Positions 32,820-45,123 of a stretch of 64,000 bases of DNA are shown here, in pieces. Origin of the DNA: Raffaelea ambrosiae (lineage: Eukaryota; Ascomycota; Sordariomycetes; Ophiostomatales; Ophiostomataceae); NCBI GenBank assembly GCA_002778195.1, contig PCDI01000001.1, positions 5,109,869 to 5,173,868 on the forward strand, given 5' to 3'. Numbering within the stretch: position 1 is the stretch's first letter; each line of letters opens with the position of its first letter. The position numbers and the translations under genes are program-made. Under the pieces are notes generated by a model. That model was given only the letters and a program-made list of their open reading frames with translations. It had not been told where the DNA came from and ran no database searches.

Positions 32820-34984
32820 GGTGGACACACAGGATGCTTGTACCTGGACGGAAAAGAAGAAATAATGGGAATGAAAAGAAGGAGAACAAACAAAAACAGA
32901 TACCCACGTCGTTTTGACGTACTTGTCTGCCCGGCTTCGGTGGGCCCCATTTGTCTTTGAATAAATACTGCTTGCTTATTCGCTTAGTAAATATGGCGCA
33001 CCCAGAGAGCCTTGTGGATGTCCAACCCGGATGTGATGGCAGATGGTTGATGGAAATTGGCGAGTCGAGTAATATCTACAGTGCGTTATTGTCCTCCTGC
33101 ATTTCAAGTGGACCTTCCCATTATGGTGTAAGTGGATTATTCAACCAATCGTAGTTAAGCCATGGCGAAAGACATTAATACATTAATGCATGGTTATTAA
33201 CGTTATTATGGGTCACGACAGAACAGTTGGCATAATCATCTGCTGGGTTATCCACTCCTGGCCCTATTAACACCATACACTTTTTGAAGCCGTCAGCAAG
33301 CAGGCCAAGCTTCTGATCGTCGCCCAACTCTGTCAGCGAGCAAGGGGTGCAAGTAAGCATGCAAGTGAGAGAGCGCGAGAGCGAGGGTGTGAGAGAGTGA
33401 GACAGGTGACGAAAGTGACCAGTCTCCTTGCAACTGCCGTCTTTGCTGCTGGCCCCAGTCCGAGGGCGCCCGCGGCCCTGTTTTTTTGCCAAGAAGCGGC
33501 TGTTCTCTCAGCACCGCTCCGGGATGGCATTCGCCCGCTGCTCCGTTGACGCGACACTATCCACGATCGGTCTTGAGATGTGAACCTGCATCGCAGACCT
33601 CTTTTTTTCTTTGTTTTTCTCTTTGTTCTTCGCTTTTGCACTCTTCTTCATCTATTAATCCATTTTTCAATTATCAGTTTTCAATTATCAGCTTTCAGTT
33701 CTTTGTCTTTGTTTTCTTGTTTTCTTGTTGTTCCTGGTCTGTCTTTGTCAATATTTCCCTGTCTAATTCCGGAAAGCCAAACACAGCGTACCTTCGCTAG
33801 ACCCCCGCCGATGTGACGGCCGCTTGCACCATTTGCGGCACAGTCGACTTCCGAGGGCGCAACCGGAGCTCCTGTGGGTACAGTCTTGGGGGTAGCGTGA
33901 AACTCTCACGACCGATGAAACCGTCCATTCTTTCTCTCCAGAGGCGGGACGCAACTGCGAGTGCAGAAGGGGGGGTCCCGGGGCCCTTCTTTTGGCTGCG
34001 AAGTTGATGAAGGCCAAAGTTTGTCTTGACCGTTGAACAATCATGTCCATTTGTACCCACTCATTCAGCCTCTGCTCCGTTTTCTGTTCTGATAGGCTAC
34101 AAAAGGTGGGTCGTGGGTGAGTGGGGATTTCCTTGTCTCGACCGTTTCGGCCACATCGCGGGGGTGTCCATAGGGCTAGTCGATTTAAGATATTACGATC
34201 CGGGATTTGTGGAGACAGATGCCGCCGCCAACACTATTGTTTATTGGAAGGCATACGAAAACCCAGAATCAAACATGTATTCGCGCAAAAACGTCACGCC
34301 AATTGCAATTTCTCGTACACGCAATCCAATGCAGTTGCGTATGCAAGCAGAATGTGCTGCGCCAACGTCTCATGCGACCGACAGGCAATCAGCTAATTGT
34401 CCCAGGCTAATCCTCGGGTGAACACTGGGGTGAGCCTTGGTGGAGCATATGTTGTGGGTCTGTCTACTCACGTGCCCGGACGTGTCCGCATGTACGAACG
34501 GACCAATCGCGTCTGTGTAAACCGTAGGGTGCTGCGCCAATGTTTCATGCGACCGTCAGGTAATTCCCCCCCTGGCGCTAATCCCTGGCGGGTGAACCCC
34601 GGGAGAACTGGGCGCATCGCGGTTCGTGTCTGAACAGCCACGTGCTCGGAGCCGTCTGTACGAACAGACCAACCGCGTCTGTGTAAATCGCAACGATCTT
34701 GTGGTTTTCAGTCTCGAATGGCTTCTGCCTAGAAATTGGATGCACATCATCTACGTCAGCCACAATATGTTTGAAATTGTCCAGCCTTGTTCAGAACCCC
34801 ACTGACAGAACGATGAATTATATAAGTGTATGTCATGCAATGAGAAATTTGAATTTTGTCTTGTTCTGCATCAACACCCATCACTTCTTCCTCTTCTCCT
34901 TGCCACTGCCAACCAACTTCACACCGCACTCATCCCCTGCCAACCAATTCAGTCAACACCAGAACTAACAGAAACAAAAACACC
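32820..34984. other. intergenic between acyl ligase and MARVEL-like gene
   Basis: About 2.2 kb without a supported gene. It holds divergent promoters for the acyl ligase (-) and the MARVEL-like gene (+); TATATAA at 34819-34825 is 160 bases before the latter's ATG. A pyrimidine-rich tract spans 33600-33760. A diverged tandem duplication at about 34354-34700 is listed separately. Confidence 0.5.
34354..34700. repeat. diverged tandem duplication, period about 170 bases
   Basis: The block starting GTGCTGCGCCAA at 34354 recurs at 34529, and the block TACGAAC-GACCAA-CGCGTCTGTGTAAA at 34493 recurs at 34659, in the same order. Spacings of 175 and 166 bases indicate two diverged tandem copies. Several differences are C/T or G/A (GTCTCATG against GTTTCATG). 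No coding content was recognised. Confidence 0.6.
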
Positions 34985-35672
34985 ATGGCCGAGAGCAGAC
35001 CCTGCAACTTTGTGGTCCAAGGACTGCAATGTTTCCTTGCCGCTGTCGTCATGGGAACAGACGGCTATGGTACGTTCCTCTCTCCATCACACTCTGTTGG
35101 TATTCGCTCTGTTCTTGTGCTCTCATAGTGCTAACCGTCTTCGCCCAGCCATCCATGTATTCCGCGGCTCCGACCAACAAGTTGACGACCCAGTCTACGG
35201 CGGCAAAGCCACTCTCCATGTCGGCGTCCCCTCTGCCTGGGGGTTCCTCTTGTTCTGCGCCGTGTGGACAATTCTGACCGTTGTCTTCCATGTCGTCGAG
35301 CCCGGCTTGGCTAGCCGCCGAGCCATTGGCTACCTGGGTGTCACTGCCGAGGCCGTCGCCGTCCTCTCGTGGCTCGCCGGCTTCATTGCCGTCGCTGTCA
35401 ACGTTGCCACGAGCACTTCTTGCTCGTCGGGCAAGAACGCGTGCGCTGTGCTCAAGGCTGCCACGGTCTTTGGCGCGCTGGAATGGCTCTTGTTCCTGTT
35501 TACCGCCAGCCCCCTGATCATGTCCTTCTTGCACCGCCGTGCCGAAGAGAAGAGACTAGCAGCCGCCAATGTGGGCGGTGTGGATCTGGGCTCGAAGCCG
35601 GAGAGCCGTCACAAGCATCACCACCACAAGAAGGACCGTGCATCCCGCGACACGGAGGAGGCTTCCGTGTGA
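34985..35672 (+). CDS. four-pass MARVEL-like membrane protein
   Basis: Two exons, 34985-35069 and 35149-35672, joined inside codon G|CC, give 202 residues. Four hydrophobic segments are visible: near the N-terminus (GLQCFLAAVVMG), GFLLFCAVWTILTVVFHVV, AEAVAVLSWLAGFIAVAVNV and ALEWLLFLFTASPLIMSFL. Cysteines lie in the loop before the last segment. The tail is basic and His-rich (SRHKHHHHKKDRASRD) and would face the cytosol. This layout fits fungal MARVEL-type membrane proteins, but the family call rests on topology. It lies between the acyl ligase and the PKS, yet a role in the pathway is not shown; it may be a bystander. Confidence 0.75.
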
Positions 35673-36826
35673 GGCGCTGTTCTCATTTCACGCCAAGGGA
35701 AACAACCGAGGAGGAAGGACAGCCTTTGTTCACGGTGGTCCAATCTGCTTGCTTAAACAACGCCCCAATACGACAACAACAGGAACAGAACAAGAACTAG
35801 CCAACGGGCCTGCATTTGAAATGCCTCGGCTCTCAACCACGATCCAGTTCAACCAATACAAACACATCATGACCGGCGGGCTGGGATAGCCTTTTCCTCA
35901 TAAAAGACACAGTCACGCCCGTTTTTTTCTCTCTTTTCTTATTTAACAAGACCTACCACAATAGCGGTGCATTTTTCTTTTCTTTTGTTTGGCAGTTATT
36001 TCAGAGAGCGCTGTACGAGTAACTGCCCAGGGCTTAATCGCGTCGGGTTTTTCTGGGGAGGAAGAAGAGAAGAAAAGGAGGATGGGGGGAATGGTGGAAT
36101 GTATGAGATACTCCAGGAGATAGGAGACAATATTGAGATTGCAGCATAGATGAAAGTAGTGGAATGCTTACGAGTTGTTATGGGTTGACCCCCACACAAG
36201 AATTTTGCACATGGAGAATTGTGGTGTGTTGGCATGCTATGCGCCGCACTTTATCGTATTCGTTCAGGATGGAGGAGCCGCGACGGATGCTATCATCGTG
36301 CAGTAGGAATTGTCAATGCAGCGAAAGGACTCGTCTGAACAGAAGCAGGATTGCTATGATTATTGCAAGGCACAAACTCACCGTGATAAAGCAGAATCAC
36401 AATAATGCTATAGTAGTTTGTTTGGTAATAAAAACGATTAAATTGCATTTTGGCTAGAATTGTTGAACATTCTGCCCGCTTTTACTTTGCCTGTTGAGAG
36501 GCTTGTAGGGATTTTGGTATCTGAAAAAGGAACAAGAAAAAAAGGAGAATGCAAAGCTAGAAAAACGAAGAGAAAAACGAAGAGAAATAAAGAAGAGAAA
36601 AATTTGTGTATGTACCACCTGCCCTCGTGTGTGACTTCTGGCCAGTTTGCCCCACCCTGGACAACCCATAATAGCTGCCGTGCTCTTTCCCAGACCATGA
36701 ATTTTAAAGAGGTGTCTTTCGTCCAGCAAAAGACTGAAAAAAAATGAGACAAAAAGCGCCGAAAAAAAACCCCTCCAAAAAAACCACCAAAAAACATAAA
36801 TTTCTTAGCCATGCTTCAACCCAGCT
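35673..36826. other. convergent intergenic region
   Basis: The 3' ends of the MARVEL-like gene (+) and the PKS gene (-) meet here. The sequence is AT-rich with A/G-rich tracts at 36531-36605 and 36735-36800, and a short direct repeat (CTTCAACCCA, CTTCAACCCA) at about 36814-36834 overlapping the PKS stop. No gene is recognised. Confidence 0.5.
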
Positions 36827-39800
36827 TCAACCCAACTTCGACACGGCTTCTGCGAGCTTGGCCGGGACGAGTCTCGACTTGCTTGCTACCAAATGAATGA
36901 GATCATCGATACTTCTGGACTCACGAATCAAGAGAAGCGAGACGTCCGTCGCGAGCACGGCCACGAGCCAGTTCCGCAGTTCAACAGCCACCAACGAATC
37001 CACGCCGTACGAGTCGAGCGTCCGGTGCGGCAGAATCCGGTCCACAGGGGTGACGATCAGCTTGCTCAGCTCGCCCAACACGGCCGCACCGACAGCCTCG
37101 ATGGCATCGTCTGCCGTCTCGGCACGCCGAATCTTGTCAATGTAGTCCGAGGAGCCGCTGCCGTCGTCGTCCGTGTCGCCTCCAGCCCCTCCGGCAGACG
37201 AGTCGCGGATCAAGTGCGAGAGGAGACGCTGTTCCATCCAGTCGGGCTTCTTGGTGTGGGCTGCATCGGGAACGAGACCAATGGCGGCCTCGCACTCGCC
37301 GCCCTCGCCATGGCCACTGGCCACAGCATAGTCCAGCGTGGCGAGGAGATCCGAGACGGAGATAATGGCAAAGCCCTGGCGCTTCATGTTGGCGAACACG
37401 GCAGGGGACTCGCTGACGAAACCAGCATCGCCGACGACGCCAACATCAATGGCAAAGGCAGCCTGGCCGCGGGCTCGGCGATGGTGGACAAAGGCGTCCT
37501 GGTACGCACAGGCGGCGGTATAATTGACCTGGGCGGGGTGGCCAATGATGCCGGCAATGGAGGAGAGGACGACGAAAAAGTCGAGATCGGCCGGCAGGAC
37601 TTGGTGCAAGTTGCGGGTTCCGGCCACCTTGGGGGCGAGCGACTGCTCCCATTGCGACTGCTCCATTTTGTCGAACAATACGTCCTGTTGATTGTGCACC
37701 AGAGGTTAGTCACGAGACAAGGAAGAAGAAGGAGAATGAGGAGGAGGAGGGGGACGGCCTGGCTCGGGGCGCTACTACTCACCTTGAGTGCCATGGCGGC
37801 ATTGATCACACCGCGAATAGGACCGGCGCCATCCGCAGTCTCGATGTCTTTGACAGCAGCTTCCAAGGCCTCTTTCGAGGCAATGTCACAGGCCTTGGCA
37901 ATGACACGGACGCCGCGGAGTTGCATTTCGGCAATCGATGCCTTGGCAGCCGACGACTGGGCGCCCGACCTGGACAAGGCGACAATCGTCTTGGCGCCTC
38001 GGGAGGCGAGCCAGCGCAGGAGGTACACGCCCAGACCGCCAAAGCCGCCGACCAAAACGTACGTGGCGTCGGACCGCAGTTCGGGAAGGGCCGGCGCGGC
38101 AGGCAGGGCCTGGACCACATCCTCTGGCTCGGCCGTCAGGACCACTTTGCCCATGTGGCGGCCGGCCGAGATCAGGCGGAAGGCAGACTCGATCTCGCCC
38201 ATCTTGAACTCGCGCAGCGACACTTGGCCGGGCAGCTTGTCGCTGGCCACCAGGGCCACGACGTCCTGGAGCAGGCGACGGACCAGCGGCTTGTCCTCTT
38301 CGATCATCTGCACCAGATCCACGCAGGCAAAGGTAATGTTGCGCAGCAGGAACTTGGTCGGCATCAGGGCGTCGTCCAAGAAGTCCTTCTTGCCAATCTC
38401 CACAAAGCGACCGAACGAGGCCAGGCACTCCAGCGATTCCCGGAGCAGCTCGCCGGCCAGCGAGTTGAGGATGACGTTGACGCCCTTGTTCTGCGTCGCG
38501 GCCAGCAGGGCGGGCCCGAACGCGGCCGAACGGCTGGTGAAGATGTGTTCCGGCTTCACGCCCAGGCTCTCGAGACGGGCGCGCTTCTCTGGCGAGCCGC
38601 ACGTGGCGTAGACGACCGCACCCAGATGCGTGGCCAGGAGAACAGCGGCCTGGCCCACGGCTCCGGCGGCCGCATGGACCAGGATGGTCTCGCCGGGCTG
38701 CAGGCGGGCCACGTTGACGAGAGCGTGGTAGGTGGTGGCCCAGACGATGGGCAGCGAGGCGCCCAGCGCAAAGGAGACGTTTTCGGGCAGCACGGCACAG
38801 TGGCTGCCGTCGACGATGGGGTAGTTGTTGTAGGACTGGGCGCAGTAGCTGCAGACGCGGTCGCCGACGGCATACTGCGCGGCCATGTTGCTGCCGACCT
38901 CGACGACCGTGCCGGCACAGTCGTTCATCATGGTGGCCGAGGCGCCGAGCTCGCCGGACGCGACGAGAATGTCGCGGAAGTTGATGCTGGCGGCGCGGCA
39001 TTCGATGCGGATCTCGTCGGGGCCCAGGCGGCGCGTGTTTTCGACGTCGTCCTTCCAGCGGAACGTCTCCATCAGGCCCGGCACGCCGAGCTCGACGCGG
39101 AGCGGCCGCTTCTGGTAGCCCTGCAAGAACACCGTCGGCTCGGGCTTGGCGCGCTTGGTGGAGCGGACAATGCTCTGGTCGAGGTGCTCGTTGGCAAACA
39201 TGCGGCTCACCTGGAGCTGCCCCCGGTGCTCGGCAAACTCGCAGTCGAGGCCGATGGAGCCCAGGGAGCCGCGCTCGAAATCAAAGGCCTCGGAGTGCAG
39301 GATCTGGGCCAGCCACTGGCTCGTGCGGGCGGCGTCGACCTCCGACTCGAGATCCAGCGTGATGTAGCGGATCGCGGGCTGTTCCAGGCGCAGAGACCGG
39401 GCGAAGCCAATGGTCAGGGCGCCCTCCGGCACGGGCGTGTCCCCGGTCGCGCCCCGCGAGACCAGGATCATGCCCTTGCAGGACAGCGCGCACTTGTGGA
39501 AGTCCCGCCACAAGTCCGCGTCGACCTTGCCGGCGAGCGCCTCGCACGTCTCGGGGTCGAGGACGATGACCGTGTTGGCCAGGTCGGGGATGTCGCCGAG
39601 CGTGCCGGTTGTGATCTGGCGCACACCCAGTTCGGGGCTCGGGTTCTGGATGACGTGCTCGGCAACCCGGTCCAGGCTTCCTGGGGCAACGTGGCCGTTT
39701 GCAAAGTGCAGCGTGGTCTCGCTGAGTGCGCGCTGGCGTTGGCTGTGGAGCTGGCCCTGGGGCGACTCCTCGGCCGTCTTGGTCTTGGCAAAAATGACAC

Positions 39801-42800
39801 TGATGGTGGCGCCCTCGCCGTCGGCGTAGTCGCTGACCATGAGGGGGTTGGCCTCGAAGCCCTGCGCGACGAGCTTCTGCTCCCAGACGGCTTCGGACAG
39901 CACCGCCGAGGACACACGGCCCTCGTCGACACCCGACCACCAGCCGGACAGCGAGCCGAAGATGAGCTGGTAGTACGGCTCCGGGTTGGTGATCTCCATG
40001 AGAATCAGCGTGCCGCCCGGACGCAGCAGCTGGCGGATGTGGTCCAGGGACTCGGCGATGTTGGGCGTGGCGTGGACCACGTTGCAGGCAATGACGACAT
40101 CGTACGTGCCGGCCTCGAAGCCCTGGACGTCCGGCGGGCTGGCGAGATCGCACGCCTCGTAGTGGACAACGCTGCCAAAGGCGGCCAGCTGCTCGCGGGC
40201 GGCCGGGAAAAACGCCGTCGACAGGTCGGTGAAGTCGTAGCGGGCCACCAGGGGCTGGCCGTGGTGCGTCATGGCCTGGAGCAGCGGCAGCGTGGCCGAC
40301 GCCGTGCCGCCGCCGACCTCGAGCATGCGCAGGGCCGGGTTGTACTCGCCCAGCATGCGGCAGTACGCGTTGATCTGGTGGTAGCAGCGCCCGTTGCGCT
40401 CCTCCGAGTACAGCCGGCCCAGCATGTCGTTCTGGGTCAGGATGGAGAGGGAGTCCTTGGCGCCGGTCAGCAGATACTCCAGGTTCTCGCCGATCCGCTT
40501 CACCGCCTCAAAGGAGACGCTGGGGTCGTCGATGGTCGCCTCGAGCGCCTGGGTGACCACCTTGGCCGTGGGCACGACACAGGTGCCCGACGCCTCAAAC
40601 GTCGAGGTGGCCGCGGCCGCCTGGACAAAGGACTGCATCCACTGGTACCAGGACTGCTGGAAGCCGTCGGCGACCTCGTCGGGCCCCACCAGGCGCAGCG
40701 CCCGCTCCACGTGGGCGAGGACCTCGGCGTTGAGGGCGATGTTGCGCAGACGCGACGAGCCCGCGGGCAGCGTGCTCGTGCAGCGGGCCACCACCTGGTC
40801 GCGGGTCAGGCTGGGGAAGTGGTCGACCCATTCGGGGCTGTGGGCCAGCTGCCGCGGATGCTGCGAGGGGATGTCGTTGCCGGGCAGCTGCACGAGACGC
40901 AGCCCGCGGAAACTGACAAGGGGCTTCGCCGGCGCTTCGGCGCCGGGGCCGTACTCCACCTGGCCGCTCCAGGCCGTGCCCTTGTCCCGGGCCAGACAGT
41001 ACGTGCGCAGCTCCGTTCCCTCGCGGACGGCCGCGGCCGTCGAGATGGTCAGCCGCTCGATGAACACGGGGACCATGGCCGCCTTGGTCTCGCGCTCCAC
41101 CAGCAGACTGGCGCAGATGCCGTGGAACAAGGTCGAGTCCAGCATGCCCGGGTGCACCAGGTACGACGTCTCGCCATAGGGGTGCGCCGCGGCGTTCAGC
41201 GCCGGCATGCGGTTGGTGCTCACGCTGGAGTCGGCCAGGGCCTCCAGGCCCACAATGTTGTCAAAGGGCGCGTACCACTCCATGCCCACCTGGCGGGCGG
41301 CGGCGTAGAAGCGCGTCGGCGTGATGGGGTGCTGGATCAAGGCGAGGTTGCGGGCCTTGATGTCGGCATCCGCGGCCGCCGTGTTGATCTCGCGGTCGGA
41401 CAGGCCGTCGGCCAGCTTGGCGTCGTCGGTCAGGGCCCGGATGCGGCCGCGGCAGTGCTCGACCCACCCTTTGCCCGACGACGACGACGTCGAGAAGATG
41501 CGGAACTCCTTCCAGTCCTGCCACGACGACTTGGCGCTCCGGGTCTCGGCGCGCAGCGCCAGACACATCTCGGTGTCGCTGTCGCCCTCCCGGAGCACCA
41601 GCGCCTTGATGAAGTTGCAGGCCGCCAGCGAGTAGCCCACGACGGGCTTCGCCGACGAGGCGCCGCCCTGGTTGTTGCTCTGCTGCTGCTGCTGGAGGGC
41701 GGCATCGCGCCGCATCGCCTCCAGGGCCATGACCAGATAGCCGGCGGCCGGGAACAGGACCTGGCCCTGGACCACGTGGTGCTGCAGCCAGGGCATCTCC
41801 TTGAGGTTCATGACGCGGCGCCAGCGGGGCTCGGCGCGGTTGACATCGGCCACGAGGTCGCCCAGGAGCTCATGCGGCAGGAACTGGCGCTGGGTGAACT
41901 CGCGCGAGATGCGGTTCTCGTGCCAGTGGCGCTGGTCGTGGTTGAAGGCGTAGGGCGGCAGGTCGTTCAGCAGGGTGGCCGCTTGGGCGTTGGGCGGCAC
42001 GGCCACGAAGCCCGCGTTGGCCTGGTGCAGATCCACGTGGGCGCCCAGGGCGAACAGGTCGGCCAGGGTGCGCAGCAGGGTCTCGGCCGCGTTGGTCTTG
42101 CGCTTCAGGCAGGCCAGGTAGTGGACGCGGTTGGCGCAGCCCAGCGCGCGCAGCGTCTCCTTGACGGCCCCCTGCATCTGCGCGTGGGGGCCGATTTCCA
42201 GGACCAGGTCAATGTCCAGCTCCTGCTGGCGGCCGCCTCCTGCGCCGTCTTGCTGGCCTTTGTCGCCGACAATCATGCCGCGCAGCGCCCCGGCAAACCG
42301 GACAGGCGAGACCAGGTTGCGCGCCCAGTAGTCGGCGTCCAGCAGGAGGCTCGACGACAGCTTCTTCCCGTCCAGGGACGACATCATCGTGTGGCCCTGG
42401 TCCAGGGGCACGGCACGGGGCTGGATGTGGGCAATGGCCGACCGGTACTCGTCCTCGATGGCCTGCATCATCTGCGAGTGGTAGGCGGCACCGCGGGTCC
42501 GCAGCTGGCGATGGAACACGTCGTCCTTCTCCAGCAGGGCCGCCACGGCGTCGATGCCCTGGCTGTCGCCCGAGAGCGTCACGCTGTCCGGGCTGTTGTA
42601 GCAGGCCACGCGGACGCGGGACAAGGCGTCCGCCTGGGCCGCCGCCGCCGCATCAATGTACGTCTGGGCGACGTCCGGCGACGCGCCCACGGCCAGCATG
42701 CCGCCCGACACGCCCGACGCGATCAGCTTCGAGGTCAGACGGCCGCGGTGGTAGGCCACGGCCAGGGCGTCCTCAAAGGAGAGCGCGCCGATGGCGTACG

Positions 42801-45123
42801 CGGCCGCAATCTCGCCGCTGGAGTGGCCCACCACGGACGCGGGCGGGCTGGCGTGCAGAGCCTGCAGCGTGTCGACCAGGGCCAGCTGCACCACGGTGGA
42901 GAGCGTCTGGCCGTACTCGGGCTCGTCCACGCGGGAGTCGGCGGCGCGCTCGTGGCCCAGCTCGGTCCAGAGGTCCCACGTGCAGCCGAGCTGGGACTGC
43001 AGGTGGCGGTGGGCGCGGTCCAGCGACTGGCGGAAGGCGGGCCAGTCCTGCATGAGCTCGCGCGCCATGTTGTAGTACTGCGCGCCCTGGCCGCCGAACA
43101 CGTAGCCCACCCGGGCGCCCCCGGCGTCTTTTCCGCTGCCCTTGAAGGGCGTGCGCACGGCCACGGGCGTCTGCTGCAGGACGTCGAGCTGGGCCACCAG
43201 GTCGTCCAGGTCGTAGGCAATGACCGAGGCGTTGTATTCGTGCACCGTGCGCTTGTTGGCCGTGAGCGCCAGGCGGTCCAGCAGCTCGTCCGACTCGTCC
43301 GGCGAGCCGGCCGGCGCGTTGGTCACATACTCGGCGAGGCGCTCCGCGTTGCGGTGGCAGCTCTGCTCGTCGGCGCCGCTGACGATGATGACCCGGGGGC
43401 GGTCTGCGGGGCGCTCGTCGTAGCTGGCAAACAGGGTGCCATTCAGGCCATTGGTTCCGTTGGTACCGTTGGCTTCGTTTGTGCCATTGGCGCCGTTGAC
43501 GCCATTGGTGCCGTTGACGCCATTTGCGTGGCCATTGACTCCGTTGGTGCCATTGACTCCGTTGGTGCCATTGACTCCGTTGGTGCCATTGACTCCATTT
43601 GTACCGTTCACGCCGTTCACGCCGTTCACACCATTCACAGACTTCTTGGGGCGGATATGCTCGTCGGCTCGGTCCACCACGACGTGGGCGTTGGTGCCAC
43701 CATATCCAAAGCTGCAACCATTAGCAACAAGGCCCGTGTCTTGGAACACAGATTTGTCTCACCTGTTCACAGAGATCCGGCGAAGATCTTTCTTTTCGAA
43801 TTGAATGGGGATCTGTTAAGTGATTAGCCGTCTGCTGTTTCGGTTGTTCTTTGTTTGTCTGTTTGTCCATCTTCTCCTATTGTCCCTTTTATTTCCCTTT
43901 CTTCCCCCACTTACCTGCAGATTCCACGTGTCCAGCGGCACCTTGGGGTTTGGCCGCTCGTAATTCACCTGAGGAGCCACAGCTTGGTTCTCCAGCATCA
44001 GAACGGCCTTGATCAGCCCAGCAATGCCAGCCGCACTCTCCGTGTGGCCAATGTTGCCCTTGACCGATCCCAGGACCAGCGGGCCTTGGCTCGCTTTGCG
44101 CGGACGCGCCAGGACATTGGCAATGGCCTCGGCCTCGATGGGGTCGCCGACAGCCGTGCCCGTGCCGTGTGCCTCCGCATAGTCTGTCTCCGTGGGGTCC
44201 AGGCCGACCTCGGCATAGGTCCTGCGGATCAGCTCTTCCTGTGCCTCGCGACTGGGCACACTGATGCCCTGTGGCGTCCGGCCGTCCTGGTTGAGACCCG
44301 AGTTGCGGATCACGGCCCGGATGCGGTCGCCGTCCCGGAGGGCCTGCGACAGCGGCTTCAACACCACACAGCCACAGCCCTCGCCGCGGCCGTAGCCATT
44401 GGCGCGCTCGTCAAAGGCAAAGCAGCGGCCGTCCGGCGAGAACATCTTGAGCTTGCTCTGGTACGTCCAGCGCTGCGGGTCCAGCAACAAATTGACGCCG
44501 CCCACGAGACTCATGGTGCTCTCGCCGCTGCGCAAGCTCTGGACGGCATTGTGCAGGGCCACCAGACTCGACGAGCAGCCCGTGTCCACGGTGAAGCTGG
44601 GCCCCCGCAGGTTGAAAAAGTACGACACCCGGTTCGACGTGATGGCGGGGCCCACGCCGAGGGTGTGGTACCGCTCAAACGACTCCGGGTCGCGGGCCAG
44701 GATCTCGCTGTAGTCCGAGCTCCACTGGCCCACATACACGCCCGTCGACGATCCCCACAGCTGCGGCAGCGTGAGGCCGGCATTCTCAAACGCTTCGTAC
44801 GCAAGCTCCAGCGTGATCCGCTGCTGGGGATCCACGGCGCGGGCCTCGGTCGGTTTGATCTCAAAGAAGCTGCAGTCGAAGGCGCCCACGTCGTTGCTCA
44901 GGAAATGGCCACCGGGCGTGTTGGTCGTGGTAGGGTGGGGATCGCCGGCATGGTAGAAGGCTTTCATGTTGAACCGGTCTTGGGGAACCTCGCCCCAGGC
45001 CGAGTGTCCGGATGCCATGGATTCCCACAGGCGGGACGGCTCCGAAGCATCGCCGGGGAAACGGCAACTCATGCCGATGATGGCAATTGGCTCTGGCTCT
45101 GGCATCTTGTCGGTGGAGGTCAT
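36827..45123 (-). CDS. highly reducing polyketide synthase (KS-AT-DH-cMeT-ER-KR-ACP)
   Basis: Iterative type I PKS of 2681 residues in four exons: 43915-45123, 43763-43812, 37783-43711, 36827-37684. KS: Cys183 (VDTGCSSSL), His319 (EAHGTGT) and His360 (GNIGHTESAAG). AT: GHSSGE near 713. DH: His near 1066 (HHVVQGQVLFPAAGY) and Asp in VHPGMLDSTLF. C-methyltransferase: LEVGGGTASAT near 1549. ER: NADPH loop HAAAGAVGQAAV near 2099. KR: GGFGGLG near 2308 with LSSIAG and NYTAACAYQDAF. ACP: Ser near 2626 (YGVDSLVAVELRNW). All domains look intact, so a reduced, possibly methyl-branched chain is expected. There is no TE or reductase at the end; release probably uses the free thioesterase. Residues 445-512 are an Asn-Gly repeat linker. 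TATATAT at 45454-45460 may be the promoter. Confidence 0.96.
43435..43638 (-). repeat. tandem 9-base repeats coding an Asn-Gly linker in the PKS
   Basis: About 22 imperfect 9-base units encode V-N-G or T-N-G triplets over residues 445-512, between the KS and AT domains. The array is in frame and uninterrupted. It is a probable slippage-prone minisatellite whose length could vary among strains. Confidence 0.9.

Noticed and set aside
37921..43827. Plus-strand open frame of 1968 codons antisense to the PKS
   Set aside because: It lies opposite the PKS exon that carries intact AT to KR motifs. Its product is compositionally odd (rich in Gly, Arg, Val, His, Gln) with no domain; GC-rich codon use in the sense gene keeps the antisense frame open.
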